DNA of 64,000 nucleotides from SIG607 sp045605385 (GTDB lineage Bacteria > Bacillota > Clostridia > Oscillospirales > Acutalibacteraceae): assembly GCA_045605385.1 (NCBI GenBank), contig JAZUPW010000002.1:1-64000 (forward strand), written 5' to 3'. This document shows positions 26,656 to 35,166 of the stretch, piece after piece; within the stretch, counting starts at the first letter, position 1; every line of letters starts with the position of its first letter. The notes beneath the pieces were generated by a model. That model was given only the letters and a program-made list of their open reading frames with translations, was not told where the DNA came from and ran no database searches. The translations under genes were made by a program, and so were the position numbers.

Positions 26656-27333
26656 TTAGTTGTAATGCTTATAACCGGGGTGTTTGCCTGTTACGCCGTA
26701 GTAATTTTCGCGCAGATACAAAAGTTTATCTATTTGTTCTTTTTCTATTTCTTTAGCGCCGCCCAAAAGATGCGCGGTAAGTGAAATTTTCGCAAAAAGT
26801 TCTAATGTTTCCATTCTGTAGTAAGCGGTTATAAGGTCACAGCCAACGGTTAATGCGCCGTGATTTTGCAGTAACATAACGTCGTGTTCGGCAAGATAGG
26901 GCGCAATAGCATTGGGCACTTCATCGGTAGAGGGTGTGCCGTAAGGGGTTAGCGGAATAGAGCCTATGGCAATTACGGTTTCTATCATTGAATATTCGTC
27001 TAAACTTTTTCCTGCAACCGCAAAGCCTGTTGCTGTGGGCGGATGAGCGTGTACTACCGCGCCTACGTCTTCGCGTTCTTTATAACAGCGAAGATGCATT
27101 TTTATTTCGCTTGAAGGTTTATAGGGAGCGCCGTCTAAAACCTCGCCTTTATCGTTAATAATAACTAACTTTTCGGGAGTAATAAAACTTTTGCTAATGC
27201 CTGTAGGCGTTGCCATAAAGTTGCCGTCGGGCAGTTTTACACTTACGTTACCATCGTTTGCAGCAACCCAACCTAATTGCCACATTTTATGACAGACGTC
27301 GCATATTTGTTCTCTAATTTCCTGATACTGCAT
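26656..27333 (-). CDS. Class II aldolase, L-fuculose-phosphate aldolase-like
   Basis: This protein of 225 residues belongs to the zinc-dependent class II aldolase/adducin family. The metal histidines are in AVVHAHPPTATGFA near residues 93-97 and the third in LLQNHGALTVG near 155; NDGNVSVKLP near 26 and TPTGISKSF near 42 bind the substrate phosphate. Such enzymes cleave L-fuculose-1-P or ribulose-type phosphates. The GDP-fucose genes nearby (31.6-34.9 kb) make a fucose link attractive but they are a different, biosynthetic pathway. It has its own promoter and terminator. Exact substrate is unproved. Confidence 0.8.
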   Translation of the reverse strand: MQYQEIREQICDVCHKMWQLGWVAANDGNVSVKLPDGNFMATPTGISKSFITPEKLVIINDKGEVLDGAPYKPSSEIKMHLRCYKEREDVGAVVHAHPPTATGFAVAGKSLDEYSMIETVIAIGSIPLTPYGTPSTDEVPNAIAPYLAEHDVMLLQNHGALTVGCDLITAYYRMETLELFAKISLTAHLLGGAKEIEKEQIDKLLYLRENYYGVTGKHPGYKHYN

Positions 27334-27371
27334 AATTCTTCTTACCTTTCATATCACACAAGTGTAATTAT

Positions 27372-27400
27372 TTTATATAATAAAAAATCACGCTTGTCAA
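27372..27400 (-). promoter_or_regulatory. Sigma-A promoter of the aldolase gene
   Basis: Minus-strand TTGACA and TATAAA are separated by 17 bp, about 40 bp before the start codon. Confidence 0.7.
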
Positions 27401-27438
27401 TACACAAAGGTTGCAAATAGGTGCATTTTTGTAAAGTT

Positions 27439-28173
27439 TTACCAAACAATAGGAAGTTCTAAAAGTTTTGCAGAATCGGCATCTACGTAAAGGGTAAAGT
27501 TTTCGTGGGTTTTAAGCATTGTTGCAGGAATATTGTTTGTTAACGTATTGCTTAAGGTATCGTAAACAGCCTTTGCCTTTACACCGTAAGGAACGCAGGA
27601 AACAATGTTTTTGCACTTCATTATCTGCTTAACCGACATAGAAACAGCCTGTTTCGGAACGTCGTCTACAGTATCGAACCAACCTTCGCCAACCTGCTGC
27701 TGTTTGCAGGTATCGTTAAGGTTAACAACAATATAAGAGTCTTCGGTATCAAAGTTTGCAGGGGGATCGTTAAACGCAATATGAGCATTTTCACCAATAC
27801 CAATAAGGCCAACGTCAATTTCACTTTTTCTTATTTCATTTGTAAGATATTCAATGTTTTCTTTTGTGCCTTCAACAAAATAAGCCTTCTTTAAATTAAC
27901 CTTGGTTGTGAATTTTTCCTTTAAATATTTACGGAAGGAAGCAATATGTGTTTCGGGAAGGTCAACGTATTCATCAAGGTGGAACATTTCAACCTTGCTC
28001 CAATCAACGTCTTCATTTACAAGCGCGGCAATTGTATCAAACTGTGAAGCGCCTGTGGAAAGCACTATTCTGGCATTTCCTTTTTCTTTAATTGCTTCGT
28101 TTATAAGTTGCGCTGTAAGTTTTGCGGCGCTTTTGCCTAATTCATAGCGGTCTTTACAAATTCTGAGTTCCAT
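27439..28173 (-). CDS. nagB: Glucosamine-6-phosphate deaminase
   Basis: The enzyme (244 residues) converts glucosamine-6-P to fructose-6-P and ammonia. The signature is visible: VLSTGASQFDTIAAL near residue 38, FHLDEYVDLP near 66, and GLIGIGENAHIAFNDPP near 129 with the catalytic Asp/His/Glu group. It starts 2 bp after nagA, so the two act together in amino-sugar use. No convincing terminator follows it in the 38 bp before the aldolase promoter. Confidence 0.92.
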   Translation of the reverse strand: MELRICKDRYELGKSAAKLTAQLINEAIKEKGNARIVLSTGASQFDTIAALVNEDVDWSKVEMFHLDEYVDLPETHIASFRKYLKEKFTTKVNLKKAYFVEGTKENIEYLTNEIRKSEIDVGLIGIGENAHIAFNDPPANFDTEDSYIVVNLNDTCKQQQVGEGWFDTVDDVPKQAVSMSVKQIMKCKNIVSCVPYGVKAKAVYDTLSNTLTNNIPATMLKTHENFTLYVDADSAKLLELPIVW

Positions 28174-28175
28174 AA

Positions 28176-29342
28176 TTATATCTCCTTTTTTCCGTTTACA
28201 ATAACGGATTTAATATTAATGTTTTCATCGAATATTACTATATCGGCATCATAGCCTTCTGCAATTTTTCCTTTTGTGTTAAGGTTTAATATTCTTGCAG
28301 GGGTTTCGGTTATCATTTTTATTGCATCGGCAATATTTATTCCAACCTCTTTAACAAGTGTTCTTACCAACCTGTCAGCCGTAGCAACACTTCCTGCAAA
28401 AGAAGTTCTGTCGTAAAGCTTTGCAATACCGTCTTCAATAATACAAGGGGTTTCTTCACCTTTTCTGCCTAAAAACGATTCTTTTAAATCAGTTCCCGCC
28501 GCACGCATGGCATCGGTCACAAGGCAGATATTATTTGGTGTTTTATACTTAATAATTATTTTAAGAAGTTCAGGCGGTAAATGTTTACCGTCGGCTATAA
28601 CTTCTGCATCTATATCGTCAAAATAATATGCCGATTCAATTATGCCCAGTACCCTTTCGCCGTTTTTTCGGGTAATTGTAGACATAGATGAATAAAGATG
28701 CGTTAAGTGGCGAAGTCCTTCGTTGTACACAGCCTTTACGTCGGCAAAGGTAGCCTCGCTATGGGCAATTGAAGGAACAATACCCGCAGAAATAAGCGCC
28801 TTGCAAAACTTTGTTGCGCCTTCAAGTTCGGGTGCAAAACTCCACTTTTTTATAATACTTCCGTATTCTTTTATAATTTCGCCGTATTCTTTTTCTTCGG
28901 GCGCTTTTATATAATTGGGATTCTGCGCGCCGCTTTGAGAAAGCGCAAAATACGGGCCTTCCAAATGCGCGCCTATTATATTTGCCTTACATTCCTTATT
29001 TAGCATTACCTCTTTTAAATCGCTTAAAAAGGTTATAAGGGTGTCAAAAGAACAGGCAAGAGTTGTGGGAAGAAGCGAAGTTGTGCCGTGGGCAAGATGC
29101 GTATGCGCCGCTTCAATTATAGGCTGTTTTCCGCCATCTAAAAAGTCTGCGCCGCCGCCGCCGTGAAGATGCGTATCTATAAACCCTGCCGAAACGTATA
29201 AACCCTCGGCGTTTATAACTTCATCATAAGGCAATTCGGTATTTATTGCAGTTATTTTACCGTCACGGTAGTAAAGGTCGGCTTTTTTACAAACGCCGCC
29301 GCTTACAACCGTACCGCCTTTTATTTTTACGGTATTATTCAT
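28176..29342 (-). CDS. nagA: N-acetylglucosamine-6-phosphate deacetylase
   Basis: This metal-dependent amidohydrolase of 388 residues removes acetate from GlcNAc-6-P. The typical segments are GFIDTHLHGGGGADFLDG near residue 52, GAHLEGPYFALSQSGAQNP near 124, IAHSEATFADV near 193, HLYSSMS near 215, and LVTDAMRAAGTDL near 272. It overlaps the oxidoreductase gene by 8 bp at its 5' end and precedes nagB by 2 bp. The three genes form one unit that feeds amino sugars into glycolysis. Confidence 0.93.
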   Translation of the reverse strand: MNNTVKIKGGTVVSGGVCKKADLYYRDGKITAINTELPYDEVINAEGLYVSAGFIDTHLHGGGGADFLDGGKQPIIEAAHTHLAHGTTSLLPTTLACSFDTLITFLSDLKEVMLNKECKANIIGAHLEGPYFALSQSGAQNPNYIKAPEEKEYGEIIKEYGSIIKKWSFAPELEGATKFCKALISAGIVPSIAHSEATFADVKAVYNEGLRHLTHLYSSMSTITRKNGERVLGIIESAYYFDDIDAEVIADGKHLPPELLKIIIKYKTPNNICLVTDAMRAAGTDLKESFLGRKGEETPCIIEDGIAKLYDRTSFAGSVATADRLVRTLVKEVGINIADAIKMITETPARILNLNTKGKIAEGYDADIVIFDENINIKSVIVNGKKEI

Positions 29343-30579
29343 AATCTTTTAATTCTTCAAAAAATTCTTTTAAGAATACACGGCGCTTTTCTGCCATTGA
29401 AATATTTGCCGCCATACCTATACCAATAGACATCATACCCGCTCTGGTATCTGCCATTTGTCCAAGCGGTTCTTCTTCGTGACCTCTGAACAGACTTTCC
29501 TGAAGTTTCGGGTCTGCACCGCCGTGACCGCCGCCGTCTTCAGATTCCGCTTCTATATCAATTACTTCGCCGTTGCGGTTATAGAACTTAATATAGTTAT
29601 CAACATCGGGGTTAAAGTTTGCTTTATCGCCTAAAATTTTGCCTATTTCAAGACGTCCCTTACTACCGTTAAGCACAAGTCTTAATCCTTCATAGGGCGA
29701 ATGTGCCGTAAGCATATAGTTCATCATTGTTCCGCCGCTGTAGCGAACGCTTAAGTTAACCGTGTCTTCAATATCAATCTTATCTGAATAAAGACATCTG
29801 TCTCTTATGTATCCGTCTTCATCTTCGCAGTCAAGATAGAATTCCTTTAAGAAAGGCTCGTTTATTATATCGCAAGGATATTTACATTTATCCTTATATT
29901 CGCAAGTAAGACAACGTTCGCCCTTTTCTTCACTTGCTTCGCTTCCATAAAAACGTCTTGAACCTATAGCGTTAACTTCAACGGGGTCCTGACCTAAAAT
30001 CCAGTTTATGATATCAAAATGATGTGTGGATTTGTGTACCAAAAGCGAACCCGAATTTTTTCTTTCGCTGTGCCAACGTCTGAAATAACTTGCGCCGTGA
30101 ATTGTATCAAGCATCCATTCGTAGTTAATGCTGTAAACGTCACCCACAATACCCGTTGCAACTATTTCTTTAATGCGCCAAAAGAAGGGATGAAAACGAA
30201 GGTTAAAGGTAACAATAACGTTTTTACCGCTTTCTTCCTGAGCTTTCTTTATAGCAAGCGCTTTTTCAAAGGTTGTTGTAAGCGGTTTTTCGCAAATAAC
30301 ATCACAACCCGCTTTTAACGCCTTAATTACGTAAGTATCATGTTCACGGTCAATAGGCGTAACAATAACGGTATCGGGTTTCACCTTGCTTAGCATTTCA
30401 TCAAAATCGGTGTAAACGGGGATATCCTTGCCTACCTTTTTGCTTACAAGCTGCGCGCGTTTAATGTTTACGTCGTAAACACCGCAAAGTTCACCAACGT
30501 CGCTAAAACGTTCAACAAGCGGTATTGAATACATATAAACACCGCGCGTTCCGCAGCCAACCTGTACATATTTTTTCAT
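29335..30579 (-). CDS. Gfo/Idh/MocA-family oxidoreductase
   Basis: This NAD(P)-dependent sugar oxidoreductase-type protein of 414 residues starts MKKYVQVGCGTRG, a Rossmann glycine-rich turn. CEKPLTTTFEKALAIKKAQ near residue 93 is the family motif containing the EKP lysine, and HSERKNSGSLLVHKSTHHFDIINWI near 165-189 holds the catalytic histidine region. A Cys-rich stretch (C-X2-C-X5-C-X3-C near 230-243) may bind metal. ATG 30577-30579 is chosen over an upstream ATG because GGGAG lies between them. It is the first gene of a unit with nagA and nagB and is divergent from an AraC regulator; its substrate is probably a glycoside of an amino sugar, by inference. Confidence 0.85.
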   Translation of the reverse strand: MKKYVQVGCGTRGVYMYSIPLVERFSDVGELCGVYDVNIKRAQLVSKKVGKDIPVYTDFDEMLSKVKPDTVIVTPIDREHDTYVIKALKAGCDVICEKPLTTTFEKALAIKKAQEESGKNVIVTFNLRFHPFFWRIKEIVATGIVGDVYSINYEWMLDTIHGASYFRRWHSERKNSGSLLVHKSTHHFDIINWILGQDPVEVNAIGSRRFYGSEASEEKGERCLTCEYKDKCKYPCDIINEPFLKEFYLDCEDEDGYIRDRCLYSDKIDIEDTVNLSVRYSGGTMMNYMLTAHSPYEGLRLVLNGSKGRLEIGKILGDKANFNPDVDNYIKFYNRNGEVIDIEAESEDGGGHGGADPKLQESLFRGHEEEPLGQMADTRAGMMSIGIGMAANISMAEKRRVFLKEFFEELKDYE

Positions 30580-30605
30580 AATTACCAACTCCCTTTTAAA
30601 ATTAG

Positions 30606-30634
30606 TTGACATTTTTATTTTATAGCATTAAAAT
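30606..30634 (+). promoter_or_regulatory. Candidate sigma-A promoter for the AraC regulator
   Basis: TTGACA and TAAAAT are separated by 17 bp on the plus strand. The start codon is about 145 bp away, leaving a long leader with repeats. Confidence 0.5.
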
Positions 30635-30669
30635 AAAAACATAAAGGGATTATTTTTTCTTTTTATAGA

Positions 30670-30743
30670 TTATTTTGCATTTTTATAAAAAATAAAGCCC
30701 TTTAAAAATAAGGGTTTATTTTGCAAATTAGTATTATTTTGCA
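30670..30743. repeat. Three direct copies of TTATTTTGCA
   Basis: Perfect copies begin at 30670, 30716 and 30734 in the divergent interval. An imperfect hairpin (AAATAAAGCCCTT / AAGGGTTTATTT) lies between the first two. Direct repeats of this kind are typical AraC-family operators; the adjacent AraC protein is the obvious candidate. Confidence 0.5.
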
Positions 30744-30779
30744 CTTATTAAAACAAAATTACACAAAGAAGGGTTGTTT

Positions 30780-31586
30780 ATGCGCCAACTTGCGGAAATT
30801 AAAGATTTAACACTTTGCCACAAAAGCACCTTTATGTACGTACCGCCTATTGTATGGAAAGGCGATATTGTGGGACATATTGGCAGCGGTGACGCATTCT
30901 TCTGGGTGTTAGAGGGCGAATGCTTTTTAATTATAGAAGACGAAGCGTATATTATACGCCCAGGTCAATTGGCTTTTCTGCCAAGAGGGAAAATGCGCAC
31001 CTATACCCATATTTCAGAAAGGTTTGTTATGTATGAAATGGCTTTTTCGGCTGAAAGTGATGGCAATAACCTTTTAGAACTGTTAGGTCTTACAAACGGT
31101 GACTACGTTGTTGATATTGCCGAAAAAGATGTTATGAGCGAACTGTTTGAAAACTCTCACCGAATAGAGATGTTTAAAAACCCCGTTTACAGCCTTGCCG
31201 CCGTTGCCAACCTTACCAATATTATAAAACTTTACGTACAAGCGCGTTTAACCACAAAAGAAAAAGACAAGGAAGTTTTTAAAAACGCAATTGAGTATAT
31301 GAAAAATTCCACCCATAAAAGTTTAAGCACAGGCGAACTTTCGGCAACGGTTTTTATGCAACCAACCTATTTTATAAGAAAATTTACAAAAGCCTTCGGT
31401 ATGTCACCGCAGAATTACTTCAGCCGGTTAAAACTTATGAAGGCAATGAACCTTTTAGCCGCTTCCGATTTATCAATTGAAGAAATTGCCGCACAGGTAG
31501 GCATAACCGACACCTCATATTTCTCGCGCTTTTTCAAAAAGCACTGCAAGGTAACACCCAGCGAATACCGAAAAGCATTCAGATAA
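30780..31586 (+). CDS. AraC-family regulator with cupin sensor
   Basis: This protein of 268 residues has an N-terminal cupin (WVLEGECFLIIEDEAYIIRPGQLAFLPRG near 42-70) and a C-terminal AraC DNA-binding domain (two helix-turn-helix units, SLSTGELSATVFMQPTYFIRKFTK near 180 and SIEEIAAQVGITDTSYFSRFFKKH near 233). ATG 30780 has GAAGGG 6 nt upstream. It is transcribed away from the oxidoreductase-nagA-nagB genes across an interval with three TTATTTTGCA repeats, so it probably regulates that unit in response to a sugar. The ligand is unknown. Confidence 0.9.
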   Translation: MRQLAEIKDLTLCHKSTFMYVPPIVWKGDIVGHIGSGDAFFWVLEGECFLIIEDEAYIIRPGQLAFLPRGKMRTYTHISERFVMYEMAFSAESDGNNLLELLGLTNGDYVVDIAEKDVMSELFENSHRIEMFKNPVYSLAAVANLTNIIKLYVQARLTTKEKDKEVFKNAIEYMKNSTHKSLSTGELSATVFMQPTYFIRKFTKAFGMSPQNYFSRLKLMKAMNLLAASDLSIEEIAAQVGITDTSYFSRFFKKHCKVTPSEYRKAFR

Positions 31587-31589
31587 AAC

Positions 31590-31622
31590 AAAAGACAGAG
31601 AATTTTAATTCTCTGTCTTTTT
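31590..31622. terminator. Bidirectional terminator between araC-type gene and manC
   Basis: AAAAGACAGAGAATT pairs perfectly with AATTCTCTGTCTTTT around TT, and both strands end in T-runs. Confidence 0.85.
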
Positions 31623-31624
31623 AA

Positions 31625-32926
31625 TTATTCCTCTACTCTGAATGCTATTTTGGTAAAGAAGAAATCGGTAATGGCGGTAACACCGTGGGCGGTGCCGGGC
31701 ATAATTTCAATTGTATCGCCCGAAGAAACAGTGCGTTTCTCACCGTTTATTTCAACTTCTGCCTTGCCTCTTGTTACAACCCAGACCTCTTTCTTAAGTT
31801 CGTGGCTGTGGTTTTCCAATGAATGACCTTTAAGCATAAACATAGATTCGGTAACTGCGCTTTCACTATCACGAACTTTGGTTATGTTAAGAATTTTCTT
31901 TTCTCCCCAAAGGCGCTGTTCATACATAGGCCCCGCTTCTAATTTATCTACGTACGGTTTTAAATAAGAAGACTTTTGCTTATCGGAAACCAGAACACCG
32001 TCGGGACTTGCGGCAATAACTAAATCGTTTACGCCAAGCGCCACAACGGGAACATCAAGTTCGTTAATTATGTGCGTACCGCTTGTGCCTTCGCCCACAA
32101 TAACGTCGCCTAATATTTCATTTTCCATTTGTTCGGTTAATGTGTTCCAGGTACCAAGGTCTTTCCATATACCATCATACGAAACAAAAGCAATACTATT
32201 TGTTTTTTCGCAAACTTCATAGTCAAAACTGTCTTTTGTTAACTTATCGTAATTAGCATCAAGATAATTATAATCGGTTTCGCCTACGTTGTTTTTTACA
32301 ATATCTAAAAGCCAGCCCGCTTTGAAAGCAAACACGCCGCCGTTCCATACTGCGCCGTCTGCAATTAATTTTTCGGCATCGGCTTCGGTGGGTTTTTCTT
32401 TAAAGTAATCTACCGCGTAGGGTTCTTCGCTTTGATTACCCTTTGGCACAATATAACCGTATTTTGCCGAAGGATAGGTAGGCTTAATACCCATAAGAAC
32501 AAGGTCGCCTGCGCCGTTTTTAACTGCCGCTTCCATTCTGGTAAGAGTATTAAAATACTCTGCCTCGGCATACGGGTCAACGGGAAGAACAATAACAACT
32601 TCATCGTCTGCTATGCCCTTAACACTCTTTAAATAAGAAACCGCCAAGGCAATTGCAGGGTAAGTATTTCTTCTTGAAGGTTCGGTAACAATATCTACCT
32701 TATTTCCAAGATGATTACGTATGGAATCGGTTTGGGTTTTACCGGTAGCAATAACAATACCTGCACCGCTATTGGCTTCCTTTATTTGTCGGTAAACCCT
32801 TTGCACCATAGATTCACTGCTGCCGTCGGGTGCTTTTAAAAGGCTTAAAAACTGTTTTGAACGGGTGTCATTTGAAAGCGGCCAGAGTCGTTTTCCGCTT
32901 CCGCCCGAAAGTAAAACAATATTCAT
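31625..32926 (-). CDS. manC: Mannose-1-phosphate guanylyltransferase
   Basis: The protein (433 residues) makes GDP-mannose from mannose-1-P and GTP. It begins MNIVLLSGGSGKRLWPLS, the nucleotidyltransferase loop; FKEKPT and WNGGVFAFKAGWLL follow near 178 and 202. A C-terminal cupin (residues 330-433, with WGEKKILNIT and HSHELKKEVWVVTRGKAEVEI) resembles the isomerase half of type-II enzymes, although whether it has phosphomannose isomerase activity is uncertain. ATG 32924-32926 is selected because AGTAGG precedes it, 4 bp after fcl ends. With gmd and fcl it forms a GDP-L-fucose operon. Confidence 0.9.
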   Translation of the reverse strand: MNIVLLSGGSGKRLWPLSNDTRSKQFLSLLKAPDGSSESMVQRVYRQIKEANSGAGIVIATGKTQTDSIRNHLGNKVDIVTEPSRRNTYPAIALAVSYLKSVKGIADDEVVIVLPVDPYAEAEYFNTLTRMEAAVKNGAGDLVLMGIKPTYPSAKYGYIVPKGNQSEEPYAVDYFKEKPTEADAEKLIADGAVWNGGVFAFKAGWLLDIVKNNVGETDYNYLDANYDKLTKDSFDYEVCEKTNSIAFVSYDGIWKDLGTWNTLTEQMENEILGDVIVGEGTSGTHIINELDVPVVALGVNDLVIAASPDGVLVSDKQKSSYLKPYVDKLEAGPMYEQRLWGEKKILNITKVRDSESAVTESMFMLKGHSLENHSHELKKEVWVVTRGKAEVEINGEKRTVSSGDTIEIMPGTAHGVTAITDFFFTKIAFRVEE

Positions 32927-32930
32927 AATT

Positions 32931-33887
32931 TTACCTACTTGCGCGCATGGGATTATTAAGGAAATCGTCATACGCAAGTTTTATTCCTTCCTCTAATTCA
33001 GTGTGATATTTCCAACCTAACTTTTCAAGTTTTGAAACGTTTAAAAGTTTTCTTGGCGTACCGTCGGGACGTGTGGTATCCCAAAGGATTTCGCCCTTGA
33101 AGCCTACTACTTTAGCAACAAGTTCGGTAAGTTCTTTAATACTTAACTCTTTTCCGCTTCCAAGATTAACGGTCTGATTGCCTAAATCTTCTGCGCTGTA
33201 GTTATTCATAAGGAATACGCAGGCTTCGGCTAAATCATCTACGTATAAAAATTCTCTTAGCGGTTTGCCCGTACCCCAACAGGTAACACTTGAAAGTCCT
33301 GCTTCTTTTGCTTCGTGGAAACGGCGTATAAGAGCAGGAAGCACGTGGCTGTGTTCGGGATGATAGTTATCATTAGGGCCGTAAAGGTTAGTGGGCATAA
33401 CCGAAATATAATCGGTTCCGTACTGACGGTTTAAATATTCACAATACTTAAGTCCCGAAATTTTAGCCAATGCATAGGCTTCGTTTGTTTGTTCAAGACT
33501 GCCTGTAAGCAAGGCTTCTTCTACTATTGGCTGTTCTGCCATACGGGGATAAATACAGGAAGAACCCAAAAACAGCAACTTTTTGCAGCCGTTTTGTGCG
33601 GCGGCGTGAATTGTGTTCATTTCAAGTATCATATTATCGTACATAAAGTCGGCAGGCGCATTGTTGTTTGCAACAATACCACCAACTTTTGCCGATGCTA
33701 AAAATACGTACTCGGGTTTTTCGGTGCTGAAAAATTCTTCAACGTCTGCCTGACGGCGCAAATCAAGTTCGCTTGAAGTGCGTTTTACAATATTTGTATA
33801 ACCGTTCTTTTCAAGTTCGCGTACAATTGCGCTTCCAACCATTCCGCGGTGACCTGCAACAAAAATTTTAGCGTTTTTTTCCATCAT
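32931..33887 (-). CDS. fcl: GDP-L-fucose synthase
   Basis: This short-chain dehydrogenase of 318 residues epimerises and reduces GDP-4-keto-6-deoxymannose to GDP-L-fucose with NADPH. The cofactor loop is FVAGHRGMVGSAIVREL near residue 10, the catalytic SSCIYPR and YALAKISGLKYC (Tyr-X3-Lys) near 108 and 137, and PTNLYGPNDNYHPEHSHVLPALIRRFHEA near 165. It lies 11 bp after gmd and 4 bp before manC, all on the minus strand. Confidence 0.95.
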   Translation of the reverse strand: MMEKNAKIFVAGHRGMVGSAIVRELEKNGYTNIVKRTSSELDLRRQADVEEFFSTEKPEYVFLASAKVGGIVANNNAPADFMYDNMILEMNTIHAAAQNGCKKLLFLGSSCIYPRMAEQPIVEEALLTGSLEQTNEAYALAKISGLKYCEYLNRQYGTDYISVMPTNLYGPNDNYHPEHSHVLPALIRRFHEAKEAGLSSVTCWGTGKPLREFLYVDDLAEACVFLMNNYSAEDLGNQTVNLGSGKELSIKELTELVAKVVGFKGEILWDTTRPDGTPRKLLNVSKLEKLGWKYHTELEEGIKLAYDDFLNNPMRASR

Positions 33888-33898
33888 AATGCTGTACC

Positions 33899-34933
33899 TT
33901 AACCTATATGTGTTTTAACGTATTCCATATCGTGCTCAACCATTATCTTAACAAGTTCTTCAAAGCTTGTCTTACGCGGATTCCAACCAAGCACAGTCTT
34001 TGCCTTTGTGGGATCGCCCAAAAGGTCTACAACGTCGGTAGGACGGAAGAAACGCGGGTCAACTTCAATAAGAACCTTGCCTGTTTTAACGTCTATACCT
34101 TTTTCTTCCATACCTTCGCCTTCAAAACGAAGTTCAATTCCTGCAGCAGAGAATGCGGCAACGCAGAAATCTCTAACTGTTTTCTGTTCACCCGTAGCAA
34201 TTACAAAGTCATCGGGTTCTTCTTGCTGAAGAATAAGCCACATACATTCAACGTAATCCTTTGCATAACCCCAGTCGCGGCGTGAAGAAAGGTTACCCAG
34301 ATAAAGTTTTTCTTGCATACCCTGTGCAATTCTTGCAGCGGCAAGAGAAATTTTACGGGTAACAAAGGTTTCGCCTCGGCGTTCGGATTCGTGGTTGAAA
34401 AGAATGCCGTTAACAGCAAACATACCGTAAGCCTCGCGGTATTCCTTTATAATCCAATAACCGTACTGCTTTGCAACAGCATAGGGTGAATAAGGATGGA
34501 AAGGTGTGGTTTCTTTTTGCGGAACTTCAACAACTTTGCCGAAAAGTTCGCTTGTAGAAGCCTGATAAATCTTACAGGTTTTGGTAAGTCCTGCAATTCT
34601 TACTGCTTCAAGTATACGAAGAACGCCAACAGCATCGGCATCGGCAGTATATTCAGGAACGTCAAAACTTACCTGAACGTGACTCATAGCCGCAAGGTTA
34701 TAAAGTTCATCGGGTTTAATATCACTAACAAGTTTTACAAGAGAAAGCGAATCAGTAAGGTCGCCGTAATGCAAATGAAAATGCTCGTTTTTGTTTAAAT
34801 GGTCAATTCTTTCATGGGCATCAATAGAAGAACGACGGATAACACCGTGTACGTCATAACCCTTTTCAAGCAAAAACTCTGCAAGATAACTTCCGTCCTG
34901 ACCGGTAACACCGGTAATAAGTGCTTTTTTCAT
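33899..34933 (-). CDS. gmd: GDP-mannose 4,6-dehydratase
   Basis: The first enzyme of GDP-L-fucose synthesis (344 residues) removes water from GDP-mannose. It opens with ALITGVTGQDGSYLAEFLLEKG, the NADP loop; ASTSELFGKV near residue 124 and YSPYAVAKQYGYW near 149 form the Ser-Tyr-Lys triad. FNHESERRGETFVTRKI near 179 contacts the nucleotide sugar. ATG 34931-34933 has AAGGAGAT 6 nt upstream. It is first of gmd-fcl-manC. GDP-fucose is normally used for capsule or cell-surface glycans; no fucosyltransferase lies in the window. Confidence 0.95.
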   Translation of the reverse strand: MKKALITGVTGQDGSYLAEFLLEKGYDVHGVIRRSSIDAHERIDHLNKNEHFHLHYGDLTDSLSLVKLVSDIKPDELYNLAAMSHVQVSFDVPEYTADADAVGVLRILEAVRIAGLTKTCKIYQASTSELFGKVVEVPQKETTPFHPYSPYAVAKQYGYWIIKEYREAYGMFAVNGILFNHESERRGETFVTRKISLAAARIAQGMQEKLYLGNLSSRRDWGYAKDYVECMWLILQQEEPDDFVIATGEQKTVRDFCVAAFSAAGIELRFEGEGMEEKGIDVKTGKVLIEVDPRFFRPTDVVDLLGDPTKAKTVLGWNPRKTSFEELVKIMVEHDMEYVKTHIG

Positions 34934-34977
34934 AAAAATATCTCCTTTTTGTTTTGTTTGCATAATAACACATTTAA

Positions 34978-34986
34978 ATTATATCA
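34978..34986 (-). promoter_or_regulatory. Extended -10 promoter for gmd-fcl-manC
   Basis: Minus-strand TGATATAAT provides an extended -10 element 45 bp before the gmd start. A matching -35 is not clear. Confidence 0.4.
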
Positions 34987-35040
34987 CATAAAAAATTTTT
35001 TGCTATAGCATATATTGTCAAATAATTTAAAAATATTGAC

Positions 35041-35069
35041 TTGATTTTTTTGGCAAAACGCAATATAAT
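35041..35069 (+). promoter_or_regulatory. Sigma-A promoter of the second cupin AraC regulator
   Basis: TTGATT and TATAAT are separated by 17 bp, about 98 bp upstream of the start codon. Confidence 0.6.
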
Positions 35070-35166
35070 TCAATTAGTATATAATTGTTTTTACTTATTT
35101 TAAAGGTGTTTTCGAAATTTAACAGTTTAATTATGTAATTATATTGACTAAAGGAATGTAAAAATT

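Noticed and set aside
26656..34933. Single fucose catabolic cluster
   Set aside because: The aldolase is separate from gmd-fcl-manC, which make GDP-fucose; no fucose isomerase or fuculokinase gene is present.
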